NCBI GenBank assembly: GCA_018398765.1
Contig: JAHBMJ010004138.1
Location: 1 to 64,000, forward strand
From: Chromera velia
Taxonomy: Eukaryota; Sar; Chromeraceae
Length of the DNA stretch: 64,000 bases
Direction: 5' to 3'
A model generated the notes under the pieces. The model worked only from the letters and a program-made list of their open reading frames with translations. It ran no database searches and had not been told where the DNA came from. Position numbers and translations under genes: made by a program. Below are positions 35,001 to 47,000 of this stretch, one piece after another. Position 1 is the first letter of the stretch. Every line of letters starts with the position of its first letter.

Positions 35001-38000
35001 GGAAGGAGTCGCATGAGGGCATGATCGGATCTTCAGCAGAAGAGACAGAAAGGAGACGCCACACCCAGAGGCTTCTGGTCTTCTGTCTCCGTCAAGCCGG
35101 CAGATTCCTCACTCAAGCCTGCTCACGCCCTGTCACAGGCACAACACCGCAGCCCACGCCCTCAACAGCAGGAAGGAAGAAGGCCGCCGCAGGAGCTGCA
35201 GCCCCTCCTGCCGTGAGCAGTGAGGACGGCGCCAGGGCCCGTGAAGCCCGTCTGCAGTGCGTGTGGTCTCGTCTGGTGGAGGACTTCAGTCCCGTCTCTG
35301 GAGGGTCTGGCTGGGTGTTCCGTGCGTTGGATGACGAGGAGGGGGGGTTCAGGGTCTCTCCGGATGAACAGACCATGTCGTTTGGGCCGTTCGAAGTGCA
35401 ACGCGCGCAAGTTGTCGTGCAGGAAAGTTCTCCTAGTGCTGCCGCCTCCGCTGAAGAGGAGGGGGCAGATGAGAAAATGGACGCCGGGGGTGATGAGACA
35501 GACACCCCTGACAGCTCCACAGTTGTGTCGTCTTTTGCCTTTGATGCCCCCACAACGGCGGATAACGTCGGGAGGATCTTGCGTGCCCTCACGCTGCATA
35601 GCGCCATTCTTCTTGAGGGGTCTCCGGGAATCGGGAAGACAGCTGTCGTCCAGGCGCTCGCGCAAGCGTGTGGGCGCTCTCTTGTGCGCATCAACATAAG
35701 TGAGCAGACAGACATGATGGATTTGTTGGGATCTGATCTCCCGGCTTCTGCTGCGTCTTCAGAGACACACGACGTCATAGAGGAAGAGGGACTGCCAGAG
35801 GGTGGCACCAGTCCTTTTCGATGGCAAGACGGTCCTCTGTTATCTGCCATGCAATCTGGTGATTGGGTGTTGTTGGATGAACTTAACCTTGCTTCTCAGT
35901 CTGTTCTGGAAGGTTTGAACGCTCTTCTCGACCATCGACAGGAAGTGTTTGTGCCAGAGATTGATCGGGTGGTCCGGTGTGCTCCGTCCTTTAGATTGTT
36001 TGGGGCTCAGAACCCGACCGACCAGGGGGGGGGGAGACGAGGGCTGCCCCGCTCATTTTTGAACCGTTTCACTCGTTTGCGTCTTCCCCCTTTGACGCGA
36101 GCGGACATTTTGTGTATTTGTGGGCAGAAATTTGGAAAGGAAGATGAAGAGGAGAAGAGCGGGGAGCAAGAAAGACGAGGGGGGATTGACGAGAAAACTT
36201 TGGAACAAATTGTGGATTTCATCAGTGCCGCTGAATCTCTTCTTCGTTCACCAAGATCTGCCTTGCGGGGCAATCCCGACTGGGAATTTAACCTGAGAGA
36301 TACTCTTCGGTTGTGCTCACTAATTCAGGAGGGAGTGCTCTCAGGGGGGTCTGCTGAAGCAGCGGCGAGGTTAGTTGGAGAGAGCAGACTGCGGAATGGC
36401 GCAGAAGTAGCGGCAGTTGAATCTCTGGTGGTGAAGTTCTTCAGAAAGGCAGACAAAGGGATTGTAGGGATGGGGGGAAAGGGGTCAAAGCTGTTGAATG
36501 CCTCTCTTCTTGGTTTGTGTGGAGATGAGGAGGGAGTACAGGAGAAAGGGCAGATAGGGGGAAGCGAAGGGAAAACGGTCGTCGGTCCTGCTACCTCAAA
36601 TAGTGAAGGCCTTCCTCTTCCCCCCTGTCTGTTGCCAAATTTTTTCCGGGTGACGGAAGAGAAAGTGCGGTTTGGTACTGTTGTATTACCCCGGAAAGTC
36701 AATCCAGAGACAGGGTGCTCCTCGGAAGAAGGGGAAAGACCGCGTTTGACGTCTCTGATGCCAGAGAGCAGAGAGGCAGCTGCAGCTCTGGCAGTGGCGG
36801 TGCGGATGCAGTGGCCAGCTCTGTTGACGGGCGGAAAACAGACGGGTGGGTCGGTTGGCTGTAATGGAGCGGTATTCCTTTTCTACTGTTTCGTTTTTAT
36901 TAATATTTATGCCTCCTGCGGTTTTTGGCTTTGCGATTTCTGCTCTGTTCTACCTCGATTCTTCTTTTCTCAAATTCCTGACCTTGGCTGAATTGCTTAT
37001 TTTCTTCCTTTCCTGTTTGTGTCTTTTCTTCAGGCAAAGCGTGGATGGTGCGTTGGCTCGCCCATTTAGTTGGGGCCCGTCTCGTGGAGTTTCCTCTTCT
37101 GCCTTCAACTGACTCTTCTGATCTGCTGGGGTGCTTCGAACAGAGGGACGAGGAGAGAGAGAGGGAGGGGCTGAAGGAAGCCTGCAGGAAATTGTATCGT
37201 CATGCTGTGAGCACAGCAATGGGAAGAGAGGAGGAGGGTGAGAAGGCTGTTGCCTCCTTTGCAGCCATGTCCACGTTGGGGTCTCTGTTGTGGTCCGTCG
37301 TTTCGAATTTGTCTGCAGAGGTGGAGAATTTGAAAGTGAGGGTCACAGACTTCCTCAAGGCAAGTGAGGAAATCATAGGAGATGAAGGGAGTGATCTTGT
37401 CAACGCAGTGCGACAGCGTCTGTCAGCTGTAGAGGAGTTGGTTGCTTTGGGGAAGGGGGGAACTGACGGACAGAATCAGCGTGCGTCCTCGTTTGAGTGG
37501 GTGGAGGGCGCGTTGGTGTCTGCGGTTCGCGAGGGTCACTGGGTGTTGCTCAGACACGCACAGCTCTGTCCTGCAGCTGTGCTGGATCGTCTCAACTCTC
37601 TCCTAGAGCCTGGTGGGTTCCTTCTCCTTGCAGAGTCGGGAACACCCGTGAAAGTCTGGCCCCACAAGGACTTTCGGATTTTTTTCACTTTGGCCACAGA
37701 GAGTGCGGGGGGGCAGAGTGTGAGTCGTGCCCTTCGGAACAGATGCCTAGAGATCCATGTGGGCAGAGAGACGGCGGTGGGGTTCGCTCGCTGTGTGAGT
37801 GCAAAGGTGCCGAGAGGGTTTTCCTCTCAGACATCAGGAGGGAGCCCGGCAGCAGAGCGTGCAGATGGCTCAAGAGAGGCAGGCGAGGACGGGGATGTTC
37901 TTCCAGAGTCATTCAGCGCTCTTCAATCCTGGGCAGGGAACGCTCTGTTGGAGGTCGTTGAGACCCTCTCTTCCTTGTGTGGACGTGAGGAGACGGCAGA

Positions 38001-41000
38001 GAGAACACGCGAGCTGAGCACCGTGTTTTGGGATCATGTGAGCGTGCTGTGCGGAGGTGAGGGGAGAGTCTCGTCCTCTCTAGGTGAAAAAGGGAAACGG
38101 AAAGACGCGGATGCCTCTCGGGCTCTTTCGGTGGAAGATATCTGTAGTGCCATTTGTAGAAAGGTCAGCCCTGAGGAGGGGGTGTGGAATCAAGTTTCTT
38201 GAATGCGGCTGTCCCTTTGTCGTCCTTTCTCCCCGAGAGGTGTGTTATGCATGCCGTTTTTTTTTTTGTCAGAGTGTCTGTCAGCTCTTTGTGATCTGTG
38301 AGGAGAAAAGACTGTCCGCAGCGCTTTTCTCTCTCTTCCATGATTTACTTCTGCGTGTCCCTGCTGAGTGCAGATTCGGAATTTGATGGGCCCAGCAGGG
38401 GACTGGTCGTCCTCTTCTAGTGCACAGATGGGTGGGGGCGTCCGGTCGTTGGGTCTGATGCTTGCTTCAATGCGGATTTGTGTGATCAGCGCTGCGGCCT
38501 CCCTTGGCTCTCTTCACACAGTCAGTGAAGCTGGGTCTTCCTCTTTGTCTCAAGAGGGAGAGGGGGGGGGGATGGTTGGTGCCCTCTCTATGGACTCTTT
38601 CAGCAAAGGAGGAAAGAGGACTGCCCCTGTTGGGCTGTCAGAAGGGGAGGGGGGCGTGAAGAGAGCCAGAGGACACATGGGAGAGGGATCGGGGGACTCG
38701 TATGAGAGGCCCGTTCCCCTTTCTGTCTCTTCACTCATGGCGCTTTCAGTCGGCCTTGCTGTTGCGTTGTTTGAGCACTTCCTCTTTCTCACCTCCCTCC
38801 CTGCTCCTCTCTCAGAGGGGGCAGAGGACGAGTACAGAGCTGAGGCTCCTGGAGAGGGGCAGAAGGGAAAGGGAAAGGCAGAAGAGGGCCTTATCCTTCT
38901 CGCAGAGGCGGAAGCTTTGACGGGCAAAGCTGGGGGGGCGTCAGCAGCAAGGCGAGCCACAGCCAAAACAGGAGTTGCGCGAGAGCGTCTGACAGCCCGT
39001 GAGGTGCAAAGAAGAAGGGAGGCAGAAGAGACGGCCCGAAATTTTGCACTGGCCTCAGGACCCTCAGGGTCGTTTGAGGGGGGGGCGGCGTGGGGGGACG
39101 GGGGACAGTCCGTGAGGGCGGGTGTGTGTGCGGAGTCTGCGCGTGCGTCTTTTCTGCGTCTCCTGGGTGCTGAAGGAAGCGTTTCGATCGAGACGGCAAA
39201 GGATCTGCTTGTCTCTGCTGTGTGCGAGGGACTGTTGCAGACCTTCAGCCGTCTCCTGCCATCCCTCGTGGGCGGAGGGGCCGGGAAAGCGCGGAAGAGT
39301 GTACTCGCAGTGCTTGTGAGCTCTGTGGAGACGGCTGTGAAAGCAGCAGAGAGTGTCGGGCGGCTCTCCCACCCGTTGCGCGTGCTCTCTCTTGGACTCT
39401 CAGTCGACGTTCCCCTCGAACATAAAGGTGAACCGAAGGATCAACGGAACACGTGTGGGGGGGGGATCATGAAACCTCTACTGGCTGCGGGGGTCCTCCA
39501 AACTGTCCGAGAGGCCCGAACGATGATGACAGTGTTGCAGGAGTCATCAGGCCGTCTGCTGTCTGGAAATTGCCTTCCTCTGTCTGTTTTCCTTCTGCTG
39601 TTCTCCCTACGGGAAGAGGCGGCAGCAGGCGACGCGAGACGAGGCCGAAGGGGCGAGACAGCACGAGCACTTCTGGACTGTTCCGTTGATGATGCCTCAC
39701 TGGCTACCAAGTTCTCCCCGATGTTTGATCACTCATTGAAGACCTTCGAAATCTCTTCCGAGCTAGGAGGGGGCATACACACGATTCTTGCAGAACTTGC
39801 TAGAGCGCTGTGCTTGTTCGAAGAGCGAAAAAGCGCGCAAGGAGATCTTGACAAGAGCGAGTTGTCCTCGCTAGTGAATTTTTCTGATCTCTCTGCAGCG
39901 GCTTGTCGCATCGTTCTTGCGAAGTCTGACCCTTCCAGTGTTGCTTTTGGCAATTTTGTGTTGGCCGCTCTTTTGTTCTGCTGGGAGAGAGGGAGGTCTC
40001 GTTCCGACCCTGCAGTCTCGGCAGTGGAGTCGAAATCTGCTGATGGGGGGGGGAGCGGGGGGGGAAGACGAGTGAGGCCGTTGTTAGAGGTCTCGCGCTT
40101 ATTCGAAGAGGGCGCTCTGACGGCTGAGAGATTGCCGAGTCCCCTTTTGGCCATTGCGTCTCCGTCTCTTCTGAGGGCTGTGTTGGATTCAGTAGAGAAA
40201 ATTGTGAGTGCGTGGGCAGGGGAAGGCAGATCCTTTTTTGAACTCTCAAAGGACCCGGGGGCAGCCGTCAGCAGCACTGAGTTTGTGAATGCAGTCAGGG
40301 GGGTTCTGTCACCAGCAGTCTCCCTCTGCCGCTTTCTTGTCTCTACCGGTGTTTCTCTGAACAGTACTGGAGGATGGAAGGATGGGTGGGACTCCATCGC
40401 TCCTGATTTCCACTCTCAGCTGTCGTCTCTTCGCAAAGCTGCTGTTCGTCTTTTGAGTCTAAAGACTTCCGTGGCTGTGGGTCAGAGTGCAGCAATGGAC
40501 GGGTTTGAAAAGGCAGTGGAGCACCTTCTGCATGATCGAGCTGTGGCGTGGATCGTTGGTGCAGAGGGAGACAGAGAAGGATCACCTCCTGACTCCACGA
40601 GATTTGTCCCCTTCCGACGAGCCTACAGGAGCGCCCTGGAGTTTGCACTGGAAACCCGGCTCCACGCCCTTATTCCGGGGGGAAACCTTTCAAAAGAGGC
40701 AACGAACAAAACGAACGGCTTCAGAGGACATGCTGTGCGTCTGCGGGAAGTGGCAGATCTCTGCGCGCTGGTCCGGAGTTGCGGTGCGCTCCGTGCGGGA
40801 GGATCACGAAGTCAGGCAGAGGCACTGGAAGATCGCTTGTCCTCTGCATTTGCGGAGAGAGGTTTGGACAGATTGGGGGATAGGGACAAGAGTGGAGAAG
40901 AAAAAGACGCAGAGGGGGGGGCAGGGAAGGACATGCAAGAAGAGACTGTGGAGGGTGAGACGAGCCGCCTTCTGCGGGCCTTCAGGGTGAGTGAAATGGG

Positions 41001-44000
41001 GTCTTTCGATTGTGCCGAGTCTGTTGTTTTTTCACATCATCAGATCATCCTCTCTTCATCCTTCCCGTTTTTTTTCAATCACAGAGGCATCAATATTTGA
41101 ATATAGTAATTTCGCTCGACGAATCAGTATCTCTGCAGGACGTTTGCATCAAGTGCTCTCCTCTTGAAAGTGTGTTTCCTCTCCCAGGCATCATTTCCTT
41201 CTATCTTCCCGCTTGAAGAAGAAGTTTCCCGTCTTTCTCTTGCGTCCTGCAGAGTCTCCACTTACAGGAGCTCCTCTTTCTTCTCCCGGGGGAGCTTCTT
41301 GAGAGGCTGCGGTACCTGCCGCGACTGAGGACAGAAGGGGGGGAAGAGGAAGGAGAAGACAAACGGGCAGTGTATGACTGGTTGGATTCGCTCTTCTGCC
41401 AGCTGCTGCCTCACTTCTCTCAGATGATGCAGACGTCTGCGGGTGGGGGCGTGAGGAGAGACGGCAGCAGTACGAGAAGTGTGTCTGGGGGGGTGGGAGC
41501 AGGGAGGGGACTCCAGTGGCCTGTCGTCTCTTCCTGGGCAGCCCTCCGTCAGGTGATGTGGTTGAGCGACGGGAAACGGTCAGCGTCGTCGGGAGACGCA
41601 GACGGCGAGAAGAGAGCAGAAGAAGAAAAGGAAGGAACAATTCGGAGGGTGAGAGGTCTGGCGACGGCTTTGTTGTCGGCTTCCCTCTCTTGGCTCTGGT
41701 CCTCCGACTCTCCGCTGGGGGATGGGAAGGAAGGAGAGAGTGCTGAGGGGGGGGAGAGCATAGGGAGTGTGTCTCTGATGGGGCCGGCTGGGCCTCTTTC
41801 TCTGGTCGTGCTCGAACCAGACGCCAGCAGAAATCTGCGCAAATTGTGGCAAAATTGTCACGGCAGTGGGAGCAGATCCTCGACCGGAGGGGGGAGTATG
41901 AAGGCACGCGCGGTGACGGGATCAAAACGAAAGAAAACCGCACAGGAGGTGGCAGCAGGGGTCGCTGGGGGGGCCTATGTAGTGCGGTCTGGGTACGGTT
42001 GTGGGCTTTCCGGTGTGGGCTTCAGATCGTCTCTCTGTCTGAGCGTTTGCTCTGCAGCACTTGAAGGCGGCGCGCCCCGTGTGAACGAAATGAGGCGTGG
42101 ACTCGCTGAGGTGGTGCGTCTGTGCTCACGCAGGCCGTCGCTTTGGCTTGGGGACGGGGAGGGGAAGGAAGAGGGAGAAGGTGGTTCGGTCGTGTGTCAG
42201 AGAGAGGGGGGGTGGAGTGACTCCCGTGAGACCTCTCTACTGCTGTCTGAGGCCTCATCAGTTCTATTGGGCGCATGTGGGCGGACTCACGGGCAGTCTC
42301 TGGAGAGCGCCTTGTCGGAAGAGCGAGGGATGTCTGATCTGCTTCTCTCTGTTCTCAGTTCCCCGCAGGCTGAGAGAGAAAGAACAAGGGGGGCGCCGCG
42401 TGACGATAATGGGGATGTCGACATGGAGGGGTGGGTCGGTTTGCGTTCTCAGCTTTTCTTCGTTTGTTAGTTTGCTCTTTTTGTTTGTTTACTCTCTTCA
42501 GTGCCTTACTGAACTGTTTTTCCCATTGTCGGCCAAGAAAAGCAACTGGGAAGGATGTCAGCAATCTCTCTCTGTTGTCTGGGTGTGTGACGTGGTGTAT
42601 TGATGTGGTACTTGAGTGTGTGTTTCACTTGAAAGTCTCCGCTGTTGGCATTCTTCTTATCGTTGCTCGTTCATTTTGTTCCTGTCTCGTTCCGTCTCGT
42701 CTTGCAGGTCTGCGGCAGAGAAGAATTCAGTACCAGAGGAGGTAGTGGAAACTCTGGTTGCGTTGATTTTGGTCTTGGCATCTCACCGAAGCCTCCATCA
42801 AGGAGGGGAGGTGGGTGGGGGGACATCGAGACTGCAGATGCTCCTGGAGGGATTTGCCTGGGCCCTCGTTGGTTTGGTGAGGGCCCGTCAGGCCGCAGCT
42901 GCGGGACGGCAGTGTGCAGAAGAGGCGCTGCAGGCAGAGAGCGAAAGGGAAGGGGCAGTATGGTCTCTGGCTTCCCGGAGACAGGAACGAGAGGTGAGTG
43001 AATTTGAGGCCTTTGCGGTTGATGGTGTGCTGCCTCTGTCAACACCCTCAGAGGGGATGATAGGGATGGGGGGAGGGACTGCTGCCCTTCTGTCTTTGAG
43101 CGAGGACGCCATGGCACACCGAGTGCGAATGCTGGAGAGTGTTGCAGTGTTGCGGCCTCCTCTCGACCCTCAGGCTGTCCAGATGCCTCTTGAGGAGATA
43201 AAAGAGAGAGGCGTCAAGAAGAAAGGGGTGAATACAGGGGAGAGGTTGGTTGCTGAGGCTAGTGACTTGCTTAACCGTCTGAATTCTTTCCTGTCTCGGA
43301 CTTTCAACTTGAGCTATCTGACCAAGATTATGCCGCCTCTGGAAAGCGTCACCACAGCTGCGCAAAAAGTCATTGATGCGCACAATGCGAGAGACGAGGG
43401 GTTGCTGTTGAGTTCTGCGAAGAAGGCCGTGGGTGACCTCTCTTCTCCGTCTCTTGTTTTCCTCTCGGGCCAAGTATCTGGAGGTTTGCCTGGTCACTTT
43501 GCGGCCTCTGTCGGGTCCTGCTGCCGTCTGGTCTCCTCCCGGCACCCTCTGTTTCCAGACGTCATCGAACCCTTTGAGCTCGGTCTCCGATGCGGTGCTC
43601 TGGGTGTCGGACGGGCTCTCACTGCTCTGATCCCCCCACTGGAATGGGAACTCTGGGGAGGACCTCCTTCTCCTTCTACTGAACCCTCGGTAGGTAGTCG
43701 TGGGGGAACAGAAGGGGGAATGCGAGGGAGTTTGTCTCGACTGCTTTCGTTTCCTCAGGTGTCGGTGTTGGAGGCAGAGGAAGAAGGAGGAATGATGGAG
43801 GGGGGGGAGAGTGTCGGCGTGCGGCCCGCCGAGAGAGCGCTGTGGACTCTCCAATGCATTTCTGCACGCGCTTCCTGTCACCCCGTCCTTTCCGTCTCTG
43901 GTATTCGTGCGAGTGAGAGGCTACGGGGGAGTCTCCGTCAGGTGGCGTCTCTGATTGAGGCAGACAGAAGAAAGCTGCAGGAAGAGGAGATGCAACTCAA

Positions 44001-47000
44001 GGCAGAGTGGAAGCAGGTCAGTCGGAACAAGATCCACTCATTTTGTTTCACCTGTTTTTGGGGATACATAATGTAGTTTTTACTTTCAGTATGGTCTTCT
44101 GCCCTTTCCTCAGTATGATTGCATTTCTCTTTTTTTTCTCATAGGTTTCAATTAAGTCCGTCCCTTGGAGTTTCTTTCTCACATCTTCTTCTGTGTACAG
44201 CTTCTTGTTGTCCCATTTTGACGATTCGTGAAGAGCCGAGGTAAGGCTAAACATGGCCCTGAGGTGTTCAAGTTGGGTTTGTGATGTTTGCTTGGTCACC
44301 TGCAGGATCTCGGTGAGAGTGACGAGGAGGAAGAGGACGAAGCAGGGGTCTCCTCAAGAAAGGGGAAGGGAGAGAAGAAACAGAGGGACCCCGCAGCAGA
44401 ACGGGATGTAGCCGTGCTGTTCCCTCTCTTTGCCGACTCGGAGGCAGGGAAAGAGATGACGCAGAGAGGGATTGTTGAAGAACAGGAAGGAAGCACTGGA
44501 GGAGGAGGGTTTTACGGCCAGTGGGGGGCTGCCAGGGGGGCACAAAATTCCCCCAAGGGGTGCAGGGGAAAAGATGCAGGAGGGGAGAGGGACGGGCGAG
44601 AGAAATGGAATGTGACTGCATCCGAGTTGCGACTTCTTTGGGACCTTCTCCTTAGTCTTGGGGGGGGGGCTGGAGACGATCTAGGGGGGATGGGGGAAAC
44701 GGAGGTCTCGAAGAAGAAACGGAGGGAGACGGATGGGAAAGTCAAGAGAGAGGAGGCTGTGGCTGCTCAAAGAGACGCTCTCATGGTCAGTCAGTTATTT
44801 TTCTTTTGACCTTTCTCTGATTCTCCTCCATTTTACTCACTCACTCAGAGTGTCTGTCTGTCTGTCCCTCCAATTTGATGTTTCTGATCGAATGCGTCCG
44901 AGTGGACGAAGGCGCAGCTTCTTCCCCTCTGTGGCTGGAGAGCCCTCCTTCTGATTTATCTTCTAACACATCTTCCGGTCTGTTCAAACGATTGATGGTC
45001 TCTCTTCCTTTCCTTGTCACTCAACAAGAAGCCTCCCTCTTCCTCATCCCCCATCCATCCGCTGTATTCCTCTCGAGTCCCCCCCCCTACAGTTCCTTCC
45101 TGTCACCGCTTGTTCTCTCTTGGTGTCTCACTCAAAGGTCTGCCTACAGACAGACAAGATTTCTGGAATTCGATTTTCTTCGTAGGCATGCCCCATAGAG
45201 TTTCGTTTCGCTCTCCTTCCCTTGGTGCATTTTCTCTCTCTCCTTGTGCCCATACAAGAATCTTTTCGAATGGGTTTTGCAAAACACCGAATGAACCAAC
45301 CCCGAATGCTTATCTGCAGGAATCCCTCTCGAGAGCCATGGACCTCCTCTCCTCCCAGGCTCCGGATCTCCCCTCATCCTGTTCGTCTGATGACACCCAC
45401 AAGACACAGAAAGCCGCCTTCCCCCTGCCCCCCTGGCTTGATGAACAAGCAGCCCCTGCCGCTCAGCTGGCTGCTGTGTCTGCTGCCCGGAGTCTGGGTG
45501 AGGATCCGTTGCTTCTGGGGGCAGCGGAGGACTCTGAGGTCAGAGAGCTGCTCCTCGAGAATGATGCCGACAGGGGTGATGCTGGGGGGGGGGAGACGGA
45601 AGCGGATGAGAGACGGCGAATTGAGAAAGAGAAGGCCCGAAAGATCCGATTCCGGGACCTCACCAAGAAACTGAGAAGACAAAGAAACGCAAGCGCAACT
45701 GCGGCCAGTTCCTTCTATGCTGCGAGTAACCCCGCTCTGTCTGGCTCGGTTTGGCCCAGCGTTGAGGGTCTCCTCCGTCGAGTGGACGCTCTACTCTCTT
45801 CAAACGAATTCGAGGGGGATCCTGCTCTCCTCGGAATCCGAAAAGCGGTCAGTGACTTGCGGAGGTTTTCCCTCGCTTTCCCTTCTATTGCTTTTCCATG
45901 GGGCAGACCCTTTTGCGTCTCTTCTTTGGTTCTGCTTCTTCAATTCTCTCGGTCGATAGGAGGGTTTTTCTTTGCGCCTGCATGGTCTCTCCAAGTAATG
46001 GAGGGTTTTTCTTTGCGCCTGCATGGTCTCTCCAAGTAATGGAGGGTTTTTCTTTGCGTCTGCATGGTCTCTCCAAGTAATGGAGGGTTTTTCTTTGCGC
46101 CTGCATGGTCTCTCCAAGTAATGGAGGGTTTTTCTTTGCGTCTGCATGGTCTCTCCAAGTAATGGAGGGTTTTTCTTTGCGCCTGCATGGTCTCTCCAAG
46201 TAATGGAGGGTTTTTCTTTGCGCCTGCATGGTCTCTCCAAGTAATGGAGGGTTTTTCTTTGCGCCTGCATGGTCTTTCCAAGTCATGAACGCCGTTTCTG
46301 TGCGAGTACGTGCGTGCGTGCGTGCAGGTGAAGGCCATCGCCACCTACCCGGTGCTCCAGTGCCCCCCCGTGCAGATGCTGACTGCCCTCGAGTTAGTCC
46401 TCGACCGTTCTCAGCTGTGGGAGTCCAGAGCACACAGGGGCATCTCTCTGGCGGACGAGCTGACGAAGGTGCAGAGGGCAGTGCTGAGCCTCCGGAGGAG
46501 ACAGCTGGATGACTGGCGGCACTTAAGGGACCACAGAGAAGTCTTCTGGGCCTCTAGGGCCGAACGGTGGGTGGGGCACCTGGTCAGTGTGGTCTCAGAG
46601 GGCGTAGCAGCAAACGAAGTGGAGGACGAAGAGGAGAGTGTGTCCCGTCCTCCCACAGGTCCCGTGTCAGCGGAAGAACAGGCTCAGCTGTGGGATGAGC
46701 TTCTGAAGTTTATTCGGACTGCTCCTTTGGGAGAATTCGAAGCGCGTCTCCGATTGATGGCCACAGTGAGTTTGTTGTTTCTCCAGTCACCTGTTGAGAG
46801 AGAGAGGACATCTGCCGGGGTGATGGGTCACGCGGCACGTTTTGCCTCTGTGTGGGAACCTGCGATTGTCACTGCACTGTCTGCGTCGAGGAAGAAACTG
46901 GACAAGGAGGTTGCGGATATCCGGTCCCTCTCTCGTTGGGACTTCTCTAACCATGATGCCATGAAGGAGTCAGTCTCTCCCCCTCTCTATGTGTATGTGA

